From Hydnum rufescens UP504 (Eukaryota > Basidiomycota > Agaricomycetes > Cantharellales > Hydnaceae), in the NCBI GenBank assembly GCA_014904985.1, contig MU128987.1, positions 210,982-242,045 on the forward strand: a DNA stretch of 31,064 bases, given 5' to 3'. The translations under genes were made by a program, and so were the position numbers. The notes under the pieces were generated by a model, which was not told where the DNA came from, did no database searches, and was given only the letters and a program-made list of their open reading frames with translations. How positions within the stretch are numbered: position 1 is the stretch's first letter; the number at the start of each line of letters is the position of its first letter. Positions 20,574 through 29,972 of this stretch are shown here, piece by piece.

Positions 20574-20673
20574 GTATGTCGCTCAGTGTACCCAACAGTG
20601 CAAAAAGAGCAGCATATGCTGCTCTTTTTGCACTGGTTTTGATTTCTAACTAACAAGTTATTTATTTTTCTAG
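20574..20673 (+). other. Intron-like segment with hairpin H7
   Basis: 100 bp with donor GTATGT after TGTAAG, acceptor TTTTTCTAG, and the perfect palindrome H7 in the middle. Confidence 0.6.
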
Positions 20674-20790
20674 GTTATTGCCTAACCCACAACACACAAA
20701 ATGAAGAACTGCCCAACAGGAATGAACAAAACAGATGCCCACCAAGTGGACACCTGCCAAATGAACCCTGGGCCCCTCAAAATGATACGG

Positions 20791-20910
20791 TGTTGGAGGG
20801 ATAAATCCCCATCACATAGAATTCGTATCACCACCCAACTACCTCCTCAAATGAATCCAATATATTCAATTCCGCCCCTTTCATCTCTCGTCATTCCTTT
20901 TATTCTTAAA
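20791..20910 (-). mobile_element. R3: fragment of the R repeat terminus
   Basis: It begins TGTTGGAGGGATAAATCCCC on the plus strand, the reverse complement of the R1/R2 end. It then matches the second half of R1 reversed (CCAACTACCTCCTCAAA shared with 5030-5010). It fades out near 20910, so only about 120 bp of the repeat is kept. Confidence 0.7.
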
Positions 20911-21262
20911 TAGCACAGATTCCCTTCTTTCACAGCCTGGACAGCCATCTTCAGTACCTAAGATAGGCCCAAAAATGAGTCACAGGATGGGCCTAGTTAG
21001 GGTTACAAAACCAGGGGCCCCAAAACAATATCAAAAAACATGCAGTAGACTGATTTGGGCCCCAAATTTGGGTATTTTAGGCCTCTGGGGCCCCAATATT
21101 CTTAGGCCTATTGGCCCATTGGGGCCCCATCAAAGTTAGGTGCCCTTTGGCCTCTGGGGCCCCACTTAGTGAGGAACTTGGTCAAATTTTTCACTAGCCA
21201 ACTTCAATCCAAAGTAAAGACTCTTTATATCTACCCAAAGTACGGAATGTAGAACCACAAAA
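20911..21262. repeat. Spacer with spaced GGGGCCCC palindromes
   Basis: Four exact GGGGCCCC octamers lie at 21014-21021, 21087-21094, 21121-21128 and 21156-21163. The last three are embedded in a degenerate tandem repeat of TTAGGCCTCTGGGGCCCC type. A single TTAGGG near 20997 is not telomeric. No gene is seen between the array and the KDZ gene. Confidence 0.65.
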
Positions 21263-24200
21263 TTATGCAGCATGAAACCAGGAGTCCACATGATCAAGGG
21301 CATTCAGAACCACAGCATCAACCTCTGACAGTGCCTCCTCCAGTTCCCCTCCATCATCATCATCATCAGAACTTGCATTATCTGACATACCATCTATTAT
21401 CACCGACTCCACAAGGTCTTCAGTCTTGGTGCAAGATCTAGCCTTTTGTAACAATGGCAGCTGTGGCATCACATCCCATTCTGGGCCACTGTCAGCTCCT
21501 GGCAATGCAACAGTATCAGCCTTCCACTGCAAACCTATATCATCGAGGTAGTGGAGTTTGATCAATAAGAAGTACTTGACATCTAGGTCTGAATCAATTT
21601 TCAGTACCACATCGCCCTAAACAAAGACCGAAACACACCCGCTGAGACATCAAAGGCCTTCTTTGTGGCCTTAAATTCAGCATTGAACCAAGCGCACAAA
21701 TTTGAATATTCTGCCCGACATCGGAGCAGGTCTTGCTTGCAGTTGATTATTTCTTGTGCCACGCAGATATTAGTGTGCACCAACTCATCTGCCAGCCAAT
21801 CAGGAACATTCCCATTGGGGAAATCAGCAATATTGGCATCCTGCCAGACTGGCTGATCAACATCCATCTCCAGGAGACCATCAGGCTCGATCTCTGGGGG
21901 GACGTAAGCATTGTTTGGAATGCCATTCTTCCCTCTCATGGAAAGAAGTTGCCGAATCTTCTCATTATAGCATTTCAGATTTGACTGGATCGCAGGTGTA
22001 TGACTTTTGACCACTGCATCGACATGAGCATGGGTGTTGTGATCTTAAGTATATGTGGCGGTCAGGAGAGAAGGAACACATCATGACAAAGAGTAAATAC
22101 CTAATTTTGATTTGCATGGGCACGATCCAGAGAACTAAGTTCAAACTTTCATGCGCGAAGCTTCACAACAAGTTGAGTATGCAGCACATGGAGGTTTAGT
22201 TGTGCATTGATCCAAGGGCTTTGTCTCATCTCCTCAAGTGATGTAAAGGATGTCACATCCATGGCCTGCAGCGCAGCCACCTTTCATGCAACATTATTTC
22301 GCGCTTTGTGCAAAGCTTCTTTAGTCTCATCAATATTTGTCTTCAGCTCTGAAGATGCTGTAACCTCTAACCCCTCCTTTGCCAGAGCAAGGAGTTCAAC
22401 ATTGAGGTCGTCTAATCTGGCAGCCAACAGGTCAGCAGTTTCTGATAAAATTAGAATCTGCTCGACAGCACAGGCTGCCCATCAGCTTTGATTGACCTAA
22501 TCAATAGCATAGATGATGAGCCTGTCGAGTTCCCCCTTGAGCAATGATGAATATTTATGAGTCATAGGTTTGCTCTGATAATCATGTTGTTCCTTGAACT
22601 GGGCAAGGAAATACTGGATCGAACGGTCACCCAGTATTTGCTCTGCCTCGAACAGACGCTCGTTTGCCCTCGCAACTCGTTCTTGAATCCATTTTGCTGC
22701 GCCTCGTTGTTTCATTTCATCGAAGGTATTCGACTTGGAGGTCTATCATGAACAACCTACGATGATGCTACAAGCCAGCTATTACCATGCTAGTACATGC
22801 AAGTCCACTTCAAGATACTCACCCCAGAAACTCGAAGGCAGGGGATAAGCCTCATGAGCTCACTCCAGAAACGTTCACAACCTTCCCCATCAGAAAGACC
22901 CCAAAGCTCCGCCTTCCTAGGGTGGTACCACAATTGACACACCCACTGGTGGCCATACGCATGAAATATCGAGACACCTGAAAGAGATCCGGTCGAGCCA
23001 CCCTGGCATAAATTGCCATTTTGCCAGACTCCGCTGAAGTGCACAAGCAACATCATACAGCAGACCGACTTTCCAACATTCAGGTAGCTCACGCAGTAAT
23101 GCAGCAATGAGAGCGTAGGCATAAAACTGCTTCTCACCAGCGGTCACCATGTTGGCAAGGAAAATTGCCCGATCGTGCTGGCAGAGAAGCGCCATGACAC
23201 CCGTAGAGTCGAATTTTTGGGTGGATGCTTTGACACGATTTCCATCAGCTGCTGTGAAGGATTCTAGGCACTGGTCGAGAGCTGATGCAGGTAACGTCAT
23301 CCCGGGTTCAACACGATCTTCCTCATCGGCAGCGTCATCTTCAGTCATCTCGGCAACCTTTCGCTTACTCGCAGTCCTTGAAGCCTTTGCCGGTCGCATG
23401 GAGTTGATTTTCGCCTCCCACTCAGCCAAATGTTCATCGCTGAGCCATATACTCCGAGGCGACATAACCAGAGGGTCCCGTGTGCCGGTTTCACCCTTGT
23501 GGCCCATCCTTCGATCCAGATCACGGTTGCGCTTGAGTTGGAAGTTGGCATCGATGCAGACAATACAGGAAACACTAGAAAACACAAAAGGAGTCAATAT
23601 ATCACCCATCGAGAGTGAAGGAAGCCTTGACTCACAGTAGACCGAGCTGTTCAGTATGGTTTCCTCCAAAACAAAGGGGACAGCGAGATTGCAGATACAA
23701 GCTGGGCTCATGTCGGGGAACCAAAGGTGCGATGTAGTTATGTGCATTCCGGTAAACGCGCTCATTCACTGGAGTCACCTCATCAAGAGTGCAATGTGAC
23801 GGGAGGCATTCCGCGGAAGTCCGATTAAGATCGACGATTTTGGATATCTCAATATCGACGAGGCGGACCAGCATCTGGTAGTGAGATAGGGCATTCGCGA
23901 ATCGACGACGTAAAGAATCCTTTGCAGCAAACTGATAACCGCGGACATTGAGATATTTCTCCAATGTTGCTGCCCATGCTCTCTCGTTAGGGGCGACATG
24001 CACAAAGAGCTCGGCCACAAACTCCAGCATGTCCAAACTAACTGCTAAAGATGGCCATACCGGGGCACATGGGAAGACGCCATGCTGGATTAACTGGGTC
24101 GCAGCAGGCCGACATTGACATACAGCCAGAGTGATATCTTGAAGATCTGAATGCTTGATTAGCGAGAGGGAATGAAAACACTGGCTGATTGCAACATACA

Positions 24201-24692
24201 ATCCATGAAGACGCAAACCACCTGTAAAGTGCGGACATAGGGGCAAGAACATGGCGAACACCCTGTGGATGTTGACGTGGTCGGTCTCACTCCCTGCCGC
24301 TTGAAGGCCATGAAGGGCCGTATTAATGAGGGGAGCACGGTGGAACTCCAGCGATGAGCCTGTGCATGTTTTCGACGTGCGTGACGAGATAGCTTGTCGG
24401 ATTCGAGACGTATGTGAATCGGCGGGACATCATCTATATCGTAGTCTAATGTCAATGGAATCGATCCACCAACATCGTACTCAGGGAGCTGGGACAGTGA
24501 TGGTGCAGGAGCTGCAGACGAGTACAAGGGCCCGGAAGGTCCACGGCCAATGGTTTCTTGCTTAGGGAATTTCGCTCGACTCTTCCGTTTCTTCGTTCTG
24601 GGTTGCTGATGAGGGATGGCATCTTCTTGCAGCTTGGTATGATTCGTCTGGGTATTCAGTCTAGGCGGAGCTCTGTTGATGCCTGAGGCCAT
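21263..24692 (-). pseudogene. KDZ-superfamily (Kyakuja-Dileera-Zisupton) transposase, broken
   Basis: KDZ transposases are RNase H-fold DNA transposases abundant in basidiomycetes. In order: a Lys-rich N-terminus from ATG 24692, a PSLIRPFMA block, CQCRPAATQL and FPCAPVWPSLAVSLDMLEF, the C-P-x-C-F-G knuckle SRCPLCFGG (about 23670), CIDANFQLKR with the first Asp (near 23550), GEKQFYAYAL, LLYDVAC with the second Asp (23052-23054), FHAYGHQW and DGEGCERFW with the catalytic Glu (near 22872). Introns with good sites are 23575-23635, 22757-22822 and probably 24147-24221. Frame changes near 24310, 22985 and 22716, plus stops around 22474-22488, break the gene. The C-terminal part to 21263 is acidic and low-complexity. 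Terminal inverted repeats were not found. Confidence 0.85.
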
Positions 24693-24914
24693 TTTTGGTA
24701 GAGTACTGTGTACTGTGGAACCTAACGATAGAGGACGGCTTAGCAGAAATATAAACAGTGAAAACCGACGGACTAACGTAGGATAGATAGGACGCTCTGC
24801 AGGGGGTGATATAGGGTGACGACTCGACTGCCGTGTAGTTTGCGATTGATAGAACGCGTGAAAAACGATGGGAAACAGGGAGACTCGTTGAGTGATACGG
24901 TGAGGTCAAACAAC
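24693..24914. other. Upstream flank of the KDZ gene
   Basis: No gene. This is the immediate 5' region of the KDZ transposase, between its ATG and the satellite. Confidence 0.5.
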
Positions 24915-25610
24915 TCCCGAAGACGAGAAGCCACGACAGCAAGTGTAGCCCGACGTCTAACTCAAAGTTGATTGAGATGGATTGGAGAGACCGCAAAGCG
25001 TGCGAAAAGCAATGGAAAAACTGTGCGAGTTGGTGAGCGATGGGGCGAGATCGAATAAAACTCCTGCCGACGGAAAACCAACAACACGAAGTGTAGCCCG
25101 ACGTCTAGCTCGAAGTTGATTGAGACGGATTGGAGAGAACACTAAAACGCGTGAAAAAAAAATGATGGAGAATTTGTGGACCTGGCAAGCGATAGGGCGA
25201 GATCAAATAGCAACTCCTGCCGACGGAAAGCCACGACACGAAGTGCAGCCCGACGTCTAGCTCAAAGTTGATTGAGACGGATTGGAGAGAGCGCGAAACC
25301 GTGTGAAAAGTGTGAGACCCAGTGAGGGATAGGGTGAGATCAAATAGCAACTCCTGCCGACGGAAAGCCACAACACGAAGTGTAGCCCGACGTCCAGCCC
25401 GAAGTTGATGGAGATGGATTGGAGAGACCGCAAAAACGCGTGAAACAAAATGGAGAACGATAGGGCAAGATCAAATACCAACTCCTGCCGACGGAAAGCC
25501 ACGACACGAAGTGTAGCCCGACGTCTAGCTTGAAGTTGATTGAGATGAATTGGAGAGACCGCGAAAATGTGGAGAATTTGGGGACCTAGCGAGCGATAGG
25601 TTCCAATTCC
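24915..25610. repeat. Tandem satellite, about 132-149 bp unit, five copies
   Basis: The landmark GTGTAGCCCGACGTCTAGCT recurs near 24942, 25091, 25245, 25379 and 25511 with variations. Each unit also has GTTGATTGAGACGGATTGG, a GCGTGAAAA word, GCGATAGGGCGAGAT and CTCCTGCCGACGGAAAGCC. Inside the landmark is a small inverted repeat ACAC-GAA-GTGT followed by the palindrome GACGTC; the first copy has lost part of it. The array lies upstream of the KDZ start codon. Open frames reading RRRATLRVVAFRRQEL over and over are translations of this satellite, not genes. Confidence 0.88.
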
Positions 25611-27209
25611 CGCTGATGGGACGCCAAACTCGGCAACTGCCGAGCCCATCCGTGAATTATGCTCTTGCCTTTGCTGTCCGCAATAAGGATAAATAATCAA
25701 TGTACTGGGCCCCACAGCGACCGGGGTCTGCGGCGAGTGTCCATTACGAAATCGACCGAGAACCCTATTTGGAGACGGAGACAAGTGACCCCTGTGAGGC
25801 TATGCCGACAACCTCGCCAATCTACCTCCTGGATCCGAGCTTAAGCTCACAAAAATACTAAGGACTTCTTCTCGGGTTCTTTCTGCCGTCGCTTGTTCAC
25901 CTGAGCTACTCTAAGTCTCACCGATCCGAATTCGTCCTCACCCGCTTAGTAATCAGGGAGAGATTCCGCTCGAACGCCCGTTAGTAATGCCGTGCCGCTG
26001 AGCGCTACTCACCGAGAATACTCATCTCTTTTCTCACCAGTACTACAGCACTGGTATCTAAAGATTCTCCTATTTTCCTGTAGTTTCTCTACCTTCTTGT
26101 AAATACTATAAAAGAGCAGGGTTGCCAACAAGGATAAGGACGTTCCTATTACATCCTTCCCGCCTTTCCACTTGAGCTCTCGATCTTTCAAGTCCACCCT
26201 CACCCGCTTAGTAATCAGGGGGAGGAATCGTTTCCAGGCCGCTACTTTCACTAGGGTATCCCCACGATAGGGCTCGCCTATTTCGACCATAGGTTCGCTT
26301 GAAATTTGTGACACCCCTCTACCAGTTCGAACCACTCTGTGGTGACTGCCAACACCTCGGTTCATTATCTATAGAGAATTCATCCGCGATTGGGACGGAA
26401 TTGTGTCCAAAGGGGCGTCTCGTAGTACGTTGGCCAGAGGGTTTAGCTTGAATGAGTCCCGTGGTTCCTTTCTGCCAAATTAAAAATTAAAAATTTGGAA
26501 GTGCTCCAGAGGGGCCACCAGAGCCCCCGGGATAAGAAACCCAAAAGAAAACCAACCATGAACAAGTAATTAGGTGAGTAGTTAACGGAAGATTGTCCGC
26601 TGTAAAACAGCACCGTCCAGAAGTCACCCCCTGAAAAGTAAACATGATATCTCCTGGATTTTAGCCGCATTTTGGACCCCTCTTGACCCAGGGCACTTAA
26701 ATTTTGTAGTTGGCTAAATTTTTTGCCCAATCAAAATTAGAACTGAGAATTAAGAGAAACTGTTGATGCAGAAGGGTAGCTAATGCCGTTCTTGCCCTTG
26801 GGCAACACCCGGATGCAAATCCGCATATTCTATCTTCCCCAGTCTTGCCAAAACTGAAATCACGCCTCTTCCTGCTGGCCGGTTAGCTTTCCTTTATAAT
26901 CAATTTGTTGAGAAGTTCACCGCTGCTACCTCAAGAAATGACTTGGTACATTGATGAGCCAACCAGCTCTGCTGATTTAATTTGCTTCCGGATGTTGCCC
27001 AAAGTCCGTTTTGGCTCCACTCACGCTCGTTAGAGAATCCGACTGCCCATAGTACTTGAACATAGATACTGTAATGCAATATTTGGTGGATGAGCACAGA
27101 AGGTTGAGTGGGATCCCAAGGACTAACCAGGCATGGGGCTGTCTGGCTCCTTTGGATTGCTGGGTGAAAGCACCTGCTGACTAACCAATTATAGTATCTT
27201 ACTACCACA
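25611..27209. other. Spacer with little recognisable content
   Basis: Apart from the weak minus-strand ORF at 26009-26365, no gene is supported. A 23-bp word CCTCACCCGCTTAGTAATCAGGG occurs twice (near 25936 and 26200). A plus-strand stretch around 26774-26882 is open and protein-like (reads HPDANPHILSSPVLPKLKSR) but has no partner exons that I can join. A second minus-strand frame at 26443-26730 has no motif. Confidence 0.4.
26009..26365 (-). CDS. Hypothetical protein, 118 aa
   Basis: Open frame from ATG 26365, not recognised. It is basic at the N-terminus and contains AAWKRFLPLITKRVRVDL, a segment VIGTSLSLLATLLFYSIY (about residues 78-95) that could be a single membrane helix, and a Lys/Arg/Glu-rich end. 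The AxxRxLxLITKRVR stretch is encoded a second time about 264 bp downstream on the same strand (25935-25980) with amino-acid-conservative changes, which suggests real coding ancestry and a duplicated segment. A GTGAGT donor overlaps its stop, so it may be one exon of a longer gene. It could also be chance or a decayed fragment. Confidence 0.3.
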   Translation of the reverse strand: MNRGVGSHHRVVRTGRGVSQISSEPMVEIGEPYRGDTLVKVAAWKRFLPLITKRVRVDLKDRELKWKGGKDVIGTSLSLLATLLFYSIYKKVEKLQENRRIFRYQCCSTGEKRDEYSR

Positions 27210-28476
27210 ATGTCTCTCCACGTTGATGGCTTGATTGCCCCGCGCTCTTCCCTTCCTGAACTTCTGGACCAGTATAAAAGCCTGATCAAGGAGGCCAAGG
27301 GTCTCTGTATCACCACGGAGAACCCTAAATCAACCAAAACACCGGTGTCCGTGCAGCGTTTTCTCAAGGCAATGTTGGACTGTGCCCCCCCAGGCGCCCG
27401 CGACTATGTCATCAATTCCATCCTCGCGACGCAAGGAGACCCGAGAAACTTCTCTTGCAAGCTAACATTTGGTTTAACAATATCATCATACCCAGTATGT
27501 GACCTTACCCCATCAAGTCTGATCAAGTCATTTTTAGCAACCAATAGTGAGGGCGTCGGGCGAGAAGACTCCAAGTGGGATCACCCCCAAGCCTGATCCA
27601 CCAATCCAGGTTGAATTTACACCAAGGACTGTAAAGTTTGATGAGCTGGTAAAATTCCAAATTCAACTCTACCGAACTGGCGGTAATTGAGAATATTTTA
27701 GACCAGGGAACGTGATGGTTATCGTACTTCAGTTACCCGTCTGCCATTGATTGGATGTCTGGATGTCGGTCCCGAAGAAAGCCGGGCTTATGTAGAACTA
27801 GCTCACATCATCCCTTGGTCTACCATTTCCCGAAAGAAAGACGTTAGTCGACCATTCCGCTTCATTTGATCTGGCATGTTAATTGTAGCCTAGGCCGATG
27901 AACTCCACGCGACGTGGGGTATTATCCAACAATTTGGAGGCATTCCTCCTAGCGACATCACAGGTCGAATTAACGAACCTTTCAATCGCTTAGTAATGAC
28001 GCTCGATGAGCACCACTCATTCGACAGATTTGATTGGTGTCTCATTCCAGATGTGAGGTTTATCATATCATGGTGGAGCCGATCTAACAAGTTCACGTTA
28101 GCCCTATCACATTCCTCCCATTCCACATTGCTACATGGTCAGAGTACATGAGAAGATGCACGGAACCCCCGTGGATGGAACCATAGTCACATTTCTGGAT
28201 CATCGGGATCCAGGAGATACGACACATCTGCCGGATCCACGGTTCTTAAGGCTTCACGCCGCAGTTGCTGGGATAATTCATATGAGTGGCGCCGCAGAAT
28301 ATATTGCAAAGTATTTGCAGGATCTTCGAGAAACTCGTGTTCTGGCCACCGATGGGGGAACTCCCATAATGACGCTATTAACTGTTCACTCCCTGAACAA
28401 GGTATGATATGATTGGCTCAGCTGCAATCCATTCTGAAGTGTTTTTCATGTGCATATGCAGCTCATTATGGTGTGA
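27210..28476 (+). CDS. HNH_2-type endonuclease-like protein, six exons, one base short
   Basis: Exons 27210-27494, 27548-27648, 27702-27842, 27894-28052, 28102-28401 and 28462-28476; introns of 53, 53, 51, 49 and 60 bp have GT-AG ends. Splicing gives about 333 codons with one flaw: the frame must gain one base near 27441-27443 (a C-run after GGAGA) to join VINSILATQGD to QANIWFNNIIIP. The HNH core is ELAHIIPW (His at 27804-27806), then FNRLVMTLDEHHSFDRF, supplying the Asn and second His. The C-terminal LPDPRFLRLHAAVAG and HMSGAAEYI...LQDLRETRVLA is a block I associate with a family common in mushroom genomes. A nuclease role is inferred; the biological role is unknown. If intron 5 is not spliced, the protein ends at 28407. 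The frameshift could be real or a sequencing error. Confidence 0.82.
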
Positions 28477-28735
28477 TATTCTTGATTTTTCCCATTATTT
28501 TTTCTGAATGTATGTCCCACCACATGTTCCAATTGTGGATGACCGCGACCCCAGTTCTTGAGGGTAGCGATGCCGCGACTCGGAGTGAATAAAAAAGCAA
28601 GCGCCAACAGTCTAATCACCACCTTTAGCTTTCTATTATTTAAGCGCACTCTTCAAACAAAAGATCATTTATTGTGCGGAAATTGTCAACTTCGTGAATC
28701 GACAAGGATGAAGTAGAATTGGGCAAGGCTGATAT

Positions 28736-29776
28736 CTAACCCAGTACCACCAATTTTACGGTGTAGGGCCTGCCCCGAGAATCTACATGAACAACGTTGC
28801 GGTGGGAATCTAGACCGAGGAAACGGTTTTCTAAATCCCAATCCGGTGTGTGGCTGTGATCACACATAGGGCCCGCGGGTTCCGGGGCATTATTTGGTGC
28901 ATCGTCGACGTCAGAGTGGTAGGAGCTGGGGTTTGATTCCTCATCGCTGATATTGACGATCTTGGAGGTACCAGAGGTAGTAGGGATCGGGAGGGGATCA
29001 CTCTGGGGATCATCGACGTCCATGGCAGATCCATCCTTGGTGTTCGACGAGTCGTCGATATCCATTGCATCTACTGAAAGAGAATCATCTTTCAATCGCT
29101 TCGAAGGAGCCTCTAGAGGGGTTGGGGAGCGCTGGCGTTTATTTGAAGTCGAGGGGATACTGGGAACGGGTGTCGGGAGATGTATCCAATCTCGGAGGAA
29201 CGTTGGTACTTGATCGCCAGGCGTGTGTAGGACGACTCGTTGAATGTGGAAGAACTGCAATCCCTGGTTCTCGATTGACTTGCCCCCCCCGTAGTGTTTG
29301 CGCAACTGGGTACAGATACCTTTCGAGTATGTGGCGGCTCGAAAATCTATATTGCCAGAAGATGTACATCAGGGGGAGCTTGGAGCCTGAGTGTTATCTG
29401 TCTTACTATATTTCTTTAAGTCTGTCCGATTAAGACAACTCTTAAACAGCCAGATATCTCCCCACGAGGTTTCGTACTTTCCGAACTTATTTTCGAGGGT
29501 CCCGGAAGTGAGGGAGAAGATAATGGGAAGTGACTAGAATGGGAGATTGATGGGGACTGAGCCCCACATTAGCAAACAGATATTAAGGCGACTTACTGCT
29601 TCAGTTTCATCGTGCGGCAGAGCCCACACCTCGCTGGCATGAACAGTAAGACGGGAAAGGAATGTATAGAGACCTTGGAGGTGTCTCTCCATCAATGATT
29701 TCTGTTTCGGGTAGAGGAGTAAGTGGACGGGGTGTGCAGCTGGCACCCGCGATAGGACGAATAGTTCTGTTGTCAT
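28736..29776 (-). CDS. Unknown protein, 305 aa, three exons
   Basis: Exons (minus) 29776-29597, 29533-29407 and 29346-28736; introns of 63 bp (GTAAGT...TTCTAG) and 60 bp (GTAAGA...ATATAG). The joined frame is 738 nt with no stop until 28736, and both junctions keep phase. The N-terminal 150 residues look globular (MTTELFVLSRVPAAHPVHLL, FSLTSGTLENKFGKYETSWG, LRKHYGGGKSIENQGLQFF). After about residue 170 comes a bipartite nuclear-localisation-like stretch (NKRQRSPTPLEAPSKRLK) and a long acidic, Ser/Pro-rich region with MDIDD and MDVDD. I do not recognise the family. It converges with the HNH gene and diverges from the gene at 29973. Confidence 0.75.
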
Positions 29777-29972
29777 TGTCCCCGTTTCGATCGGCAGCAG
29801 AAGACGGAAAGGGTGAAAAGGATATGAAAGAAAATAATGTCCAGCGACCACGCCCGCTAAACGGAAAGCAACGACACGAAGTGTAGCCCGACGTCTAGCT
29901 CGAGGTGTTTGCCTAACACGAGGTGGGTGAACGATTTGAGCAGGTGACGGATCCAAATTTCAAACCGCGCTG
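29777..29972. promoter_or_regulatory. Divergent intergenic region with one copy of the satellite motif
   Basis: 196 bp between two divergent ATGs. 29861-29905 holds ACGGAAAGC, ACGACACGAAGTGTAGCC and CGACGTCTAGCTCGA, almost base for base the core of the satellite at 24915-25610 upstream of the KDZ gene. Its dyads (ACAC-GAA-GTGT, GACGTC) are plausible protein-binding sites. A shared-promoter role is inferred. Confidence 0.5.

Larger units (their letters stand above)
20005..20790 (+). repeat. Hairpin-intron array, right part (plus-oriented)
   Basis: H6 is 20350-20389 and H7 is 20596-20635; H7 is a perfect 40-bp palindrome including its CATATG loop. P6 is 20284-20311 and P7 is 20535-20562. The exon-like stretch 20428-20573 is open throughout in one frame (starts IVAWCKIPGP, ends NHTPAAVGVWFYVR), but the phases at its two splice sites do not join into one protein with the preceding stretch. 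The array ends at 20790, where an R-family end begins. Confidence 0.7.

Noticed and set aside
20990..21005. TTAGGG, possible telomere repeat
   Set aside because: A single occurrence, not an array.
25257..25784. 175-residue minus-strand frame with repeated RRRATLRVVAFRRQEL
   Set aside because: A translation of the 140-bp satellite; the repetition is at DNA level and other copies differ in frame.
26900..27367. 155-residue minus-strand frame
   Set aside because: Antisense to exon 1 and the upstream region of the HNH gene, which has better splice and motif support.
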